Shown: piece after piece, positions 35,677-44,529 of the stretch
How the letters are laid out: every line of letters begins with the position of its first letter
Numbering within the stretch: position 1 is the first letter of the stretch
Source: Snodgrassella communis
GTDB lineage: Bacteria > Pseudomonadota > Gammaproteobacteria > Burkholderiales > Neisseriaceae
Reading direction: 5' to 3'
Length of the DNA: 64,000 nucleotides
Assembly: GCF_914768045.1 (NCBI RefSeq)
Contig: NZ_CAJZCD010000003.1
Span: 154,268-218,267, forward strand
Program-made: the position numbers and the translations under genes
The notes under the pieces: model-generated
Databases searched by the model: none
The model's input: the letters and a program-made list of their open reading frames with translations, nothing else
What the model was told of the DNA's origin: nothing

Positions 35677-36375
35677 ATGAGTCAATCATGGCATAAGGAA
35701 CAGCACTTTTCCAATCGTAATAACTGGTTACGCGCCAGTGTTCTGGGCGCAAACGATGGCCTGATTTCTACCGCCAGCCTGCTCATGGGACTGGCTGCTG
35801 CTGAACCAAATCAGCATACTTTACTCATATCCGGCATTGCTGCTCTCGTTTCCGGTGCAGTATCCATGGCTGCTGGTGAATATGTTTCTGTTTCCAGCCA
35901 GCGCGATACTGAAGCTGCGGATTTACGTAAAGAGCAAGATTCTCTCATTCGATATCCGGAAGTGGAACTGGAAGAACTCACCAATATTTATTGTCAGCGT
36001 GGTTTGAACAAAACACTGGCGCAACAGGTTGCAGTCGCCTTAACTGAACACAATGCCCTTGAAGCCCATGCACGGGAAGAAATCGGTATCACTGAAGTTA
36101 GCAAAGCCAATCCCTTGCAGGCAGCACTGGCCTCAGCCCTGTCTTTTGCTTGCGGTGCCTTATTACCAGTATTACTATCTTTATTAAGCTCCACCGTATG
36201 GCTAATGAGCATACTGTCCATCACGACCATAATTGGTCTTGGTATTCTTGGTTGTATATCAGCCCATCTGGGAGGAGCACCCAAACGCCCTGCCGTAATT
36301 CGAATAGTCATACTAGGCATCCTTGCACTCGCATTCACCAGTATGATAGGACGAATTATCGGTATTATTATCTGA
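35677..36375 (+). CDS. VIT1/CCC1-family transporter
   Basis: This 232-residue protein has the family start RNNWLRASVLGANDGLISTASLLMGLAAA, a charged central loop, and three more membrane helices near the C terminus, five in all. VIT1/CCC1 proteins move ferrous iron or manganese across membranes. The ATG at 35677 follows AGGAG. It is the first gene of an operon with the response regulator six bases downstream. Placement under a PmrA box fits iron sensing, since PmrB-type sensors respond to ferric iron. Confidence 0.9.
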   Translation: MSQSWHKEQHFSNRNNWLRASVLGANDGLISTASLLMGLAAAEPNQHTLLISGIAALVSGAVSMAAGEYVSVSSQRDTEAADLRKEQDSLIRYPEVELEELTNIYCQRGLNKTLAQQVAVALTEHNALEAHAREEIGITEVSKANPLQAALASALSFACGALLPVLLSLLSSTVWLMSILSITTIIGLGILGCISAHLGGAPKRPAVIRIVILGILALAFTSMIGRIIGIII

Positions 36376-36381
36376 AAAAAC

Positions 36382-37044
36382 ATGCGTATACTGATTCTTG
36401 AAGACGACAGCGATATCGCAGATGGCCTCAATGCAGGCCTGAACCAGCAAGGCATGGTTTGTGATATCTTTGCATCTGGCCGGCTGGGCGAACAGGCTTT
36501 AAGTGCAGCACCATATGATGCGGTAATACTCGATTTAAGTCTGGCAGAAACAGACGGCATGGAAGTGCTTCAGCATTGGCGCAATCAAGGAATTAACACA
36601 CCAGTGCTGATTCTCACCGCCCGCGATGCCTTACCTGATCGGCTGGCCGGCCTCAATGCTGGTGCTGACGACTATCTGGGCAAACCCTTTGCCCTTGACG
36701 AAGTAATTGCCCGCTTACATGCCCTTATCCGTCGTAGCCAAGGTATCAGCCATGCAGAAATCAGCTTTGGCCAGCTTAGCATTAACCTGAATAGCTGTAG
36801 TGCCAGTTTACACGGCCAGCCACTGAATCTTACCCAGCGCGAATGGTTGCTATTACAACTACTTGTAACTCATCCACAGCAGGTATTCAGCCGCGCCCAG
36901 ATTGAAGACAAACTGTATAACTGGGAACAGGAAGTTGAAAGCAATGCCGTAGAAGTCCACGTACACCATTTACGCAAAAAAATCGGCACCACGATCATCC
37001 GTACCCGGCGTGGGCTTGGCTACCAGCTCGGAGAGGTACCATGA
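36382..37044 (+). CDS. OmpR-family response regulator, PmrA/QseB-like
   Basis: This 220-residue regulator has a receiver domain with acidic pocket E7, D8, D9, phospho-acceptor D51 (AVILDLSL) and K near 101 (LGKPF), then an OmpR-type winged helix ending in VEVHVHHLRKKIGTTIIRTRRGLGYQLG. The stop overlaps the sensor start (ATGA). With a PmrA box upstream of the operon and of eptA, PmrA is the most economical assignment; QseB is the alternative. Confidence 0.88.
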   Translation: MRILILEDDSDIADGLNAGLNQQGMVCDIFASGRLGEQALSAAPYDAVILDLSLAETDGMEVLQHWRNQGINTPVLILTARDALPDRLAGLNAGADDYLGKPFALDEVIARLHALIRRSQGISHAEISFGQLSINLNSCSASLHGQPLNLTQREWLLLQLLVTHPQQVFSRAQIEDKLYNWEQEVESNAVEVHVHHLRKKIGTTIIRTRRGLGYQLGEVP

Positions 37045-38441
37045 AACCAACCACAGCCATTAGCCGGCGTTTACTTATTTATCTTGGTATCACCCTACCC
37101 GTACTATGGATAGTCACCGCATTTATTAGCGCGGCAGCCGTCATGCACGAAATAAACGAAGCCAGCGATACTCAGATGAGCCAGCTGGCACAGCGCCTGA
37201 TGCATACCCCGATTAACCTTAATAGCAACTACAACCCAACCTTACCACCTATACCCAAATCACAGCGAGGTCTTATCGACAGCAAAGAATCTGGCTATGC
37301 CATCTGGTATAAAGGGCAGCTAATTAATGCCGATCAAACCGGCCAGACCATTGCCTATAAAAGTAATTATCAGGGCTTTGTCAATCAGGGATACTGGTGG
37401 CAAAGCCATGCATGGCGTATCTTTTACCTGCATGACCCGCAGTTGCAACTGCAAGTGGCAGTATCATTCAGTATGCATGAACGCCTGCAAACCGTATTAC
37501 GCGCCGTGTGGTCACAACTGGCCGTATCCATCCTTGCCCTGCCCTTACTGCTCTGGCTAATCGCATGGGGTGTACGCCGTGGTACCAAACCCCTCCAGCA
37601 TCTAGCGCAAACCCTGTACCAGCGCGACCCGCATAGCGTTAGCCCGATATCCGGCACCGTACCAATCGAAATCCAGCCCATAATTACCGCACTGAACGAC
37701 TTACTCCAGCGCATCGAACAAACCCGTGCACGCGAATTACGCTTTACCGCCGATGCCGCCCATGAACTACGCAGTCCGCTGACTGCACTCAAAGTACAAA
37801 CCGAAGTCCTTGCTCTAACCAATCTGGACGACACCCAGCAACAGCGCGTACGCAATATTGAGCACAGCATAAACCGCACTACCCACCTGGTCGACCAGCT
37901 CCTCACCCTTTCCCGTCTCGACCCCCTTACTGCACCGCCCTACACCGCTACAGTAAACTGGACAGACATCACCAGCGAGGCCATAGAAAGCGTCAACCTG
38001 TATGCACGCGAACGCCATTGCCGCGTCCAGCGTCAGTTTCAAAGTGAACCAGCAGCCGTGCTACCACTATCCGGCGACCATATTCTGCTTACCATCCTTA
38101 TCCGCAATCTGCTCGATAACGCCATCCGCTACAGCCCCAAATACAGCGCCATCAACATAACACTGGCTGCCGATCATATCACTATCACTAATCCCGGCAA
38201 CGGCGTTGCCCCCGAAAACCTGCAACGCCTGCGCGAACGCTTTTTCCGCCCGGCCGGACAGAAAAGTAGCGGCAGCGGACTGGGATTGTCTATTGTGGAG
38301 AGTGTTGCGCAATTGCATGGGCTAAAAGTAGAAATTAATAATCTTAAAAATAAGTTGGAACATAGGATTGGGTTTCAAGTAGAGATACATAACCAAATGA
38401 ATCCACTTAGAAAATTTATTGCCACATGCACATACAGTTAA
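37041..38441 (+). CDS. Sensor histidine kinase, PmrB/QseC-like
   Basis: This 466-residue kinase has two membrane helices (about 10-35 and 158-178) around a periplasmic sensor, a short HAMP-like region, the H box with H241 in TADAAHELRSPLTAL, the N box LIRNLLDNAIRYSP and the glycine box SGSGLGLSIVESVAQLHG. The last 45 residues become AT-rich and extend past the usual end (LRKFIATCTYS), perhaps because of a changed 3' end. No EXXE iron motif of classical PmrB is evident in the sensor loop, so the signal is open. Confidence 0.87.
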   Translation: MKPTTAISRRLLIYLGITLPVLWIVTAFISAAAVMHEINEASDTQMSQLAQRLMHTPINLNSNYNPTLPPIPKSQRGLIDSKESGYAIWYKGQLINADQTGQTIAYKSNYQGFVNQGYWWQSHAWRIFYLHDPQLQLQVAVSFSMHERLQTVLRAVWSQLAVSILALPLLLWLIAWGVRRGTKPLQHLAQTLYQRDPHSVSPISGTVPIEIQPIITALNDLLQRIEQTRARELRFTADAAHELRSPLTALKVQTEVLALTNLDDTQQQRVRNIEHSINRTTHLVDQLLTLSRLDPLTAPPYTATVNWTDITSEAIESVNLYARERHCRVQRQFQSEPAAVLPLSGDHILLTILIRNLLDNAIRYSPKYSAINITLAADHITITNPGNGVAPENLQRLRERFFRPAGQKSSGSGLGLSIVESVAQLHGLKVEINNLKNKLEHRIGFQVEIHNQMNPLRKFIATCTYS

Positions 38442-38729
38442 ATTATTTTTAAGAAAACAACTCCCCCCTTAAATATCCCCCGAGTAAATAAGCACAGATC
38501 AATGAGTACATAGATAACTAGAGCACCAAAAAAATTCATAAGAATTTGAATTGATTAAAATTTTATTATATATATTACAATATATATTACAATTCGAATC
38601 AAAAAAAATAAATTTAAATTACATTTCGATGTATTTTTTAATAAAAAATAGTGCAATTGTAGAAACATCTTTTTAATATTAATACCAAAATTTTGTGCTA
38701 AATTAAATGTATATGAATAAGGAGCAGCT
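38442..38729. other. AT-rich intergenic region opening an accessory patch
   Basis: Composition drops sharply to AT-rich with repeats such as TATATATTACAA twice near 38570-38592. No gene is visible. GGAG before 38730 serves the next gene. Confidence 0.4.
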
Positions 38730-39335
38730 ATGAATAATAGTGAAATTATTAATATGGAAAACAAGGATTTACACATGGAAAATTCAAATCCAGAAGTCGA
38801 CAGCCAACTAAAGGGGCATGCTATTGAAAAAAGATCAAGGAAATCTTTAAGAGAGCGTTTAGAGCAAAAATTTAAAGAAACTGATATTAAATCTTATGAA
38901 GAAAAGGATTATTGGGATCGAAAAACAATGAATGGTTTTGCCACTATTCCAAGAGTATTACCTATTACGATGCAAATTTTGGATGTCTTAACTAAAGGGA
39001 GGCCCATTGGGCATACATATTTTTGCTTATGGGCCAGACAACCAGATTTCAGCTTTATGAAAATTGATAATCCAACAGCATTTGCTATTGAGGCAGGTTT
39101 CACTCGTGGAAGAGCAACAGATACATGGAAAACAAGAATGGCTAAATTAGTTGAATACGGCCTAATAAAAAGCTATGAAGGGCATACAGGCCCATACCAT
39201 TATATATTGCTAAGAGACCCAGTAAAGGTAATGAACGAATTAAATGAAAAAGGAGAATTTCAACAAACTTGTTTAAAACATTTATATGCACGATTTAAAG
39301 AAAGAGCTGAAGAAGTAGGGGCAAGTTATGAATAA
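38730..39335 (+). CDS. Plasmid-like protein with a winged-helix region, unknown
   Basis: I do not recognise this 201-residue protein by family. The first 60 residues are charged (KRSRKSLRERLEQKFKETDIKSYEEKDYWDRK). The core (FCLWARQPDFSFMKIDNPTAFAIEAGFTRGRATDTWKTRMAKLVEYGLIKSYEGHTGPYHYILLRDPVKVMNEL) looks like a winged helix with a recognition segment, as in plasmid replication-linked or mobilisation-linked regulators. GGAG precedes the ATG. A hairpin (GGGGCAA with TTGCCCC, 39318-39342) spans its stop. The low GC differs from flanking core genes, which suggests transfer. Confidence 0.65.
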   Translation: MNNSEIINMENKDLHMENSNPEVDSQLKGHAIEKRSRKSLRERLEQKFKETDIKSYEEKDYWDRKTMNGFATIPRVLPITMQILDVLTKGRPIGHTYFCLWARQPDFSFMKIDNPTAFAIEAGFTRGRATDTWKTRMAKLVEYGLIKSYEGHTGPYHYILLRDPVKVMNELNEKGEFQQTCLKHLYARFKERAEEVGASYE

Positions 39336-39382
39336 TTGCCCCACCCCAATTGAAACTTTAGTAAAAAAGAAAGGAAGTAAAT

Positions 39383-39478
39383 ATGTTGATACAAATCCTT
39401 ATTGAATTAGGAAAACTCTTCAATTCAATCAGTAATTTTATATCATTTTTAATTTACATATTCAGTAAGTTCTCTTAA
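39383..39478 (+). CDS. Hydrophobic 31-residue peptide, TisB/phenol-soluble-modulin-like
   Basis: A short frame with a strong ribosome binding site (AAAGGAAG, eight bases before the ATG) and a terminator 12 bases after the stop. The peptide starts MLIQILIELGKLFNSISNFI and continues with a hydrophobic C-terminal half ending in a lysine, without cysteine. This is the size and amphipathic pattern of type I toxins such as TisB or of phenol-soluble modulins. No antitoxin RNA is identifiable. It may share a transcript with the plasmid-like gene 47 bases upstream. Confidence 0.55.
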   Translation: MLIQILIELGKLFNSISNFISFLIYIFSKFS

Positions 39479-39489
39479 GTACTAACAAC

Positions 39490-39526
39490 AACGACAGGGT
39501 GCTGCAACACCTTGTCGTTCTGTTTC
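39490..39526 (+). terminator. Terminator after the hydrophobic peptide
   Basis: AACGACAGGGTG pairs with CACCTTGTCGTT (one G-T pair) around CTGCAA, followed by CTGTTT. Confidence 0.75.
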
Positions 39527-40158
39527 ACTAGTAGTTTAAACAAATTATTTCTTTTTATCCAGCTTTTTAAATTATTGCTCCAACTCGCCTAACAGCAACA
39601 TTGAAAATATCTAGCAAGCTGGATGATTTGTATAATTTGCCATTTAGAAATGAAATAAATCTAAATAATGTCAGTAATAATTGTATTAAACTAATCACTT
39701 TGTATGACAACTTGTGATTTACTATATTCGCAAAAAATTTAAATGCATTATTGAATTGTAATCAAGGATAAACATAGCCACAATAGACAAAATTACATGA
39801 TAAATAAAACAATTTAAGCTCAACTGCCAATTTGTAGTGGCAAACAATAGCGGAATTGAAAGACCAGAACTAGCAGAACGAAGCTTCACTGCTATTGATT
39901 ACCATTTGAAAGCTCATTAAATAGCCTATACACACGAACCATATAAAACATAAAACATTAACGCTTGATTTGTCTAGTCCTTCGGACTGCTGAACACATG
40001 TAGGGTATTGAATTCATCAGCCTATTTATCAATAAAGCTAGCTGCACCAAACTTACAACGTCATGCGCTTTCAGTAGCACATTTCTGGTAGCGTAGTAAT
40101 CTGACTGATCTGATCAGGCTACGATTAATAACAGATTTACCAGAAATAAATTTAACAA
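39527..40158. other. AT-rich stretch without a supportable gene
   Basis: About 630 bases with no open frame of note, no strong hairpin and no recognised family. It could be eroded coding DNA, but I cannot follow any reading sense for more than about 20 codons. Confidence 0.35.
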
Positions 40159-40389
40159 TTACTGTTCATGTATTATCCGGTAAGTGGGTTGATTTTCCTC
40201 AGCTTCGATTTTTTTCAGCTTATCGCAACTGGGCGTACCGGCAAAATCTTTAAACGGTGATTCCAGCTCGTTTTTACAACTCTGCTTTAAGCGTACTTTA
40301 TCAAACTGAGAGGGGTTATATGCAAATACATTGCTAATTGAGAATGAGAACAACATTATCATTGCAATGTAAGTTAAACCAGTTTTCAT
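40159..40389 (-). CDS. Small secreted protein, 76 residues, unknown
   Basis: A signal peptide (MKTGLTYIAMIMLFSFSISNVFA, cleavage after residue 23) is followed by about 53 polar residues with two cysteines (KQSCKNELESPF and GTPSCDKLKK) that could form one disulfide. AAAGAG precedes the ATG. I do not recognise the family. It lies in the AT-rich patch beside tRNA-Glu. Confidence 0.6.
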   Translation of the reverse strand: MKTGLTYIAMIMLFSFSISNVFAYNPSQFDKVRLKQSCKNELESPFKDFAGTPSCDKLKKIEAEENQPTYRIIHEQ

Positions 40390-40440
40390 TCTCTTTATTC
40401 CCCCATCAAAAGATAAAAATTAAACCTGTATAGCTCTTGC

Positions 40441-40614
40441 TTACCTGTTCAAAGCAGCCTGAATGCTAGATAAACTATCCCGAACTGCATAGTGATTAGT
40501 ATCACTGCCTTGGTATATGGCACGATAGGAACCATAATCAATCACTTTATTAATCATATTACCATTAATAATTGCCTTATTACCATCAGTTGCGGTAACT
40601 GTAAAATAAACCAT
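40441..40614 (-). CDS. Small cytosolic protein, 57 residues, unknown
   Basis: The ATG at 40614 follows AGGTGG and is preferred over a GTG three codons upstream. The peptide (MVYFTVTATDGNKAIINGNM...) looks like a small beta-alpha domain with an alternating hydrophobic pattern, no cysteine and no signal peptide. It is probably transcribed with the secreted 76-residue gene 51 bases downstream. No family recognised. Confidence 0.5.
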   Translation of the reverse strand: MVYFTVTATDGNKAIINGNMINKVIDYGSYRAIYQGSDTNHYAVRDSLSSIQAALNR

Positions 40615-40981
40615 TTCAACCACCTTTAAAAATTAATATTTACATATTAATAATATAATAGCAAATTTATACTAATAAGCCAAGTTTTTATTTAAATAGA
40701 TTTAAGTTATATTTACCTTAAGTTAATTATTAATTTGTGAAAAAAGAGTTCATTTAAATATAATTTTAAAATTCTTAATTCTGCCTCAGGATAAATAAAG
40801 CAATATCAAAATCTACAAAATGCCAATATAGTAATTGTATTAAAACTTATTTATTGTAGTAGCTAAATCTGCTAAAATTATCTACCGAATGTCAGATATC
40901 GAAGATATAAGCCTGACTACATAAATTAATTGGCACATATATGCGCACTTAAGGAATAATCCACACCCATTTAATATTTAT
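40615..40981. other. AT-rich region upstream of tRNA-Glu
   Basis: No gene is visible. It should hold the tRNA promoter, but no pair of boxes with 16-18 base spacing stood out. Confidence 0.3.
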
Positions 40982-41057
40982 GCGCCTATCGTCTAGTGGC
41001 CGAGGACACTGCCCTTTCACGGCGGCAACCGGGGTTCGAATCCCTGTAGGCGTGCCA
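40982..41057 (+). tRNA. tRNA-Glu (anticodon TTC)
   Basis: A complete cloverleaf can be drawn: acceptor GCGCCTA with TAGGCGT, a D arm in CGTCTAGTGGCCGAGGACAC, anticodon loop CTTTCAC with TTC at 41016-41018, T arm with GGTTCGAATCC, discriminator G and encoded CCA. The body matches known bacterial tRNA-Glu. Confidence 0.97.
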
Positions 41058-41230
41058 AAATCGAATTAAATTGGATTTTATTTTTTACTAAGTATTGTTA
41101 TTCTTTTCAAGATCAGAAATAATTGAGTTGATAACACTATTTGTGCAAATGGATAGAGCACTATATAAATTAATATTTGAAACGATTTATAACCGTAATA
41201 AAAGATTGAATTAATAGCTTTTTGTAAGTA

Positions 41231-41270
41231 ACCATAAAAAACAGCGCTTTTAAGGCGCTGTTTTTTATGG
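41231..41270. terminator. Bidirectional terminator
   Basis: CCATAAAAAACAGCGC pairs perfectly with GCGCTGTTTTTTATGG. It closes the OPT transporter gene from the right and the tRNA transcript from the left. Confidence 0.92.
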
Positions 41271-41285
41271 TTTTAAATAACACAA

Positions 41286-43328
41286 TTATTTTTTCATAAT
41301 TTGTCTAACTAGTATCATTATAGCTGAAACAAAGAAAACCAATCCCAATAATTGACCAATTTTATCCCAGTTGTGCAGATTCAGTGCCAGAGGTGCTTCA
41401 CCCTCTCCTAAGGCAATGGAAGCAACAATTATCATCGCCATTGCTACGCCAACGATACTTTCACCCACGATCAGACCGGCTGCTAATAAGGTACCACGAC
41501 GGTCTGTCGCTTTCAATTCACGTTCCTGAATTTTCGGATCTGTATAACGTTTTCTGATATGCCGCATACAGAAATATGAAAGTACGGTGCCGATAAAGAT
41601 AGGCATATTAACGGAAGCAGGCAGGTAAATACCCATTCCTACTGCCAGTGGAGGTATGCTCCAGCCTGGGCGAAGACGTTTTATTACTATATCCAGAACA
41701 ATCAGGAATATACCTAAACATACACCAGCCTTGATGTAAATCCATTCCAGATTATGCGAAAAAATGCCTTTGGCAATAGTAGTCATCAGGGTTGCCTGCG
41801 GGGCAGAGAGTGCCTGAGTTGGATCCATGCCAGATCGTGGCAAGGCTCCGGTAAAACCATAAGCATTGTAGAGCAGTTCCAGTACTGGTGAAATAACGAT
41901 GGCACCAACAATACTGCCAATAATCAGTGCTACCTGCTGCCGCCACGGTGTGGCTTGTATCAGATGGCCAGTTTTTAAATCTTGAAGGTTATCATTGGAA
42001 ATAGTGGAAATAGCCATGACTACTGATGCGGTAAACAGCGCCAGTGCGGTCATAAATTGATTGCCGCCAGCCATGGCAAAAATACCACTAGACTGGCCAA
42101 TTACCATAAATACCAGAGATATGATAACGATGGACACGATACCGATACTGGATATCGGGCTGGAAGAGGAACCAATCAGGCCGGCCATATAGCCACTGGC
42201 TGCGGCCACGAGAAAACCAATGATAAAGGCCATAGCAGTGGCACAGGCCACCAAAGCACAGGCCAGACCAAAAGAAATCGGGGCGCTGGCAATAAAACTG
42301 TAAAAGGTAGCAACCAGAATAATCAGGGTTATCAGTATTATCAGCAACATGGTTTTGGGTGATAAATCCTGATTTACCCGTTCCTGTGACTGGTTAGTAT
42401 CTGAGCCTGAGCTAAAGGCCTGAAAAGATAATTTCATGCCTTCAAGCATGGGTTTGAACAGGGTGATTAATGTCCAGATTGCGGCTACAGCGATGGCACC
42501 GGCACCAATATAGCGCACTTTGGTGACCCATAGATTGATGGCGAAATCCACCATCGTAGCATTTTCTGGCATAGGGGTAGTACTGGTGAAATACGGTACA
42601 GCGATGCCCCATGAGAAAAACATACCCAGCAATACGGCAATACCACCGGTAATGCCAACCAGCCAGCCGGCACCCAATAAGGCCAGAGAAAATCCCATTG
42701 GTACCTGAAACACTGCACTGCCTACTTTAAACCAGGCACTGGCACTTTCGCTGACTACACGCAAGCCACTAACCAGAAAGCTGAAAATACCTGATAGTAT
42801 GCCGCCGGCAACAATCTGTTTAACCCCGCTTTGCGGTGTGTCGTCTTCGCTTTCCTGTGGTTGATTGTGGTCACCAGCCTTGAGAATTTCGGCTGCCGCC
42901 AGACCTTCCGGATAGGGCAAATCACTGTTGACTACGAGCACATGGCGTAATGGAACAGTGAAGATAACACCAAGAATACCACCGGCAATACAAATAAGAG
43001 TTGTTTGCCAGAATGGGAATCCCTGCCAGTAGCCAATCATTAGCAGACCAGGTAAAACAAAAATGATTGACGACAAGGTGCCGGCAGCGGATGCCTGTGT
43101 TTGCACCATGTTGTTTTCAAGAATATTTGAGCCCTGAAAACATTTCAGTACAGCCATGGATATCACGGCAGCAGGTATGGATGATGCGAATGTCAGGCCA
43201 ACTTTCAGCCCCAGATACACGTTAGATGCAGTAAATATTACTGTGATTAACGCACCTAAGATCATACCGCGAATGGTAAGCTCCCGGTATTGATCGACCG
43301 CCGATGAGGTGGTTGAGGGGTGTTGCAT
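41286..43328 (-). CDS. OPT-family oligopeptide transporter
   Basis: This 680-residue protein has about 15 membrane helices and matches the prokaryotic OPT group: ELTIRGMILGALITVIFTASNVYLGLKVGLTFASSIPAAVISMAVLK, LPYPEGLAAAEILKAGD, LIQATPWRQQVALIIGSIVGAIVISPVLELLYNAYGF and the end GLIVGESIVGVAMAMIIVASI. The family imports peptides or metal-chelates with protons. The ATG at 43328 follows GGAG; the upstream extension is not needed. It is a single gene. Confidence 0.92.
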   Translation of the reverse strand: MQHPSTTSSAVDQYRELTIRGMILGALITVIFTASNVYLGLKVGLTFASSIPAAVISMAVLKCFQGSNILENNMVQTQASAAGTLSSIIFVLPGLLMIGYWQGFPFWQTTLICIAGGILGVIFTVPLRHVLVVNSDLPYPEGLAAAEILKAGDHNQPQESEDDTPQSGVKQIVAGGILSGIFSFLVSGLRVVSESASAWFKVGSAVFQVPMGFSLALLGAGWLVGITGGIAVLLGMFFSWGIAVPYFTSTTPMPENATMVDFAINLWVTKVRYIGAGAIAVAAIWTLITLFKPMLEGMKLSFQAFSSGSDTNQSQERVNQDLSPKTMLLIILITLIILVATFYSFIASAPISFGLACALVACATAMAFIIGFLVAAASGYMAGLIGSSSSPISSIGIVSIVIISLVFMVIGQSSGIFAMAGGNQFMTALALFTASVVMAISTISNDNLQDLKTGHLIQATPWRQQVALIIGSIVGAIVISPVLELLYNAYGFTGALPRSGMDPTQALSAPQATLMTTIAKGIFSHNLEWIYIKAGVCLGIFLIVLDIVIKRLRPGWSIPPLAVGMGIYLPASVNMPIFIGTVLSYFCMRHIRKRYTDPKIQERELKATDRRGTLLAAGLIVGESIVGVAMAMIIVASIALGEGEAPLALNLHNWDKIGQLLGLVFFVSAIMILVRQIMKK

Positions 43329-43638
43329 GTAATAACTCCATAAAGATGCGACCCAGAATGATAGCAATAATATTAAAATTTCTGGATATTAATTTATCCT
43401 TGCATGACCGCCATTTTGGACAAAAAGCTGCATTGTACAAATTGGTTTGTGTTTTTTCTTTAGATTTTAAGAATGTAGTGTAAATTATGTTTTTTTATTT
43501 TTTTAATATGTTAATTAAATTTAAATTTATCCTCACTATCATTCTTCTTTTTCGACGGTGATTTCTTTTCTGGCTGTTTATTGTCAACCATGACGCCGGT
43601 GTCTATACTAGCTATTTTTGTCAAGCTGTGTATTTGTC
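43329..43638. promoter_or_regulatory. Divergent region with the serB promoter
   Basis: The stretch is AT-rich and carries no gene. A good promoter for serB is visible: TTGTCA (43581-43586), 17 bases, TATACT (43604-43609). The leader would be only about 20 bases, and no ribosome binding site is evident. I did not locate the OPT promoter. Confidence 0.65.
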
Positions 43639-44481
43639 ATGTCTTTAGTTCTGGTTTTACAAAACGCTGCTTTGCGCCAGTGTGATTTATCCGCTTTACA
43701 TACGATTATCCCGCCAACACCAGAGTATACATTTAATGATTCTGTACTGCGTCTGCCGGTAAGTACCGATTTTCAGTTAGCTCAATCAGTGCAGGCTCAA
43801 TTACTTGAGCAGCAGATTGATTTTGCCATTGTGCCAGACCAGAGTTTTGCTGATTTGGGCTTGATTATCAGCGATATGGATTCCACGCTGATTACGATTG
43901 AATGTGTGGATGAAATTGCTGCCGGTGTGGGCTTGCAATCACAGGTTGCGGCTATAACCGAACGCTCTATGCATGGTGAAATTGATTTTGAGCAATCATT
44001 ACGTGCGCGCGTAGCGTTGTTAAAAGGGTTACCGGTTACTGAGCTACAGCGTGTATATGAAAATGTGCTGAAATTATCACCGGGTGCTCAATGGCTGTTA
44101 CAGCAGTGTCATGAGTATGACGTGAAGTTTATGCTGGTTTCCGGTGGGTTCACCTATTTTACTGAACGGTTGCAGCGACAATACGAGCTTGACTACACTT
44201 TTGCCAATCAGTTAGTGGTAAAAAATGATGCGTTAACCGGTGAACTGGCTGGCAGGATTATCGATGCACAGGCTAAAGCTGATTTACTGGCTGAATATAG
44301 AGATAAACTTGGATTGGACAAATTGCAGGTTGTGGCCATGGGTGATGGAGCTAATGATATTCCGATGCTACAGGCGGCCGGCTTTGGTGTGGCTTATCAT
44401 GCAAAACCAAAAACACAGGCCGCTACTTCAATCAGCGTGCGCTTTGGTGGCCTTGATACTGTGCGCAAGTGGTTCCGCTGA
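43639..44481 (+). CDS. serB: Phosphoserine phosphatase
   Basis: This 280-residue HAD enzyme performs the last step of serine synthesis. Motif I is DMDST with D79 and D81 (LIISDMDSTLITIECVDEIA), motif II is MLVSGGFTYF, and motif III is VVAMGDGANDIPMLQAAGFGVAYHAKP. The N-terminal region of about 65 residues replaces the ACT domain of longer versions. Start at the ATG at 43639, the usual neisserial length. Confidence 0.95.
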   Translation: MSLVLVLQNAALRQCDLSALHTIIPPTPEYTFNDSVLRLPVSTDFQLAQSVQAQLLEQQIDFAIVPDQSFADLGLIISDMDSTLITIECVDEIAAGVGLQSQVAAITERSMHGEIDFEQSLRARVALLKGLPVTELQRVYENVLKLSPGAQWLLQQCHEYDVKFMLVSGGFTYFTERLQRQYELDYTFANQLVVKNDALTGELAGRIIDAQAKADLLAEYRDKLGLDKLQVVAMGDGANDIPMLQAAGFGVAYHAKPKTQAATSISVRFGGLDTVRKWFR

Positions 44482-44529
44482 TTACAGCTTATCTTCAGCA
44501 TATTCACGATTAGAAATATCTTTACATAT

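Noticed and set aside
41058..41230. Possible further tRNA or small RNA after tRNA-Glu
   Set aside because: No second cloverleaf or stable hairpin is visible before the terminator at 41231.
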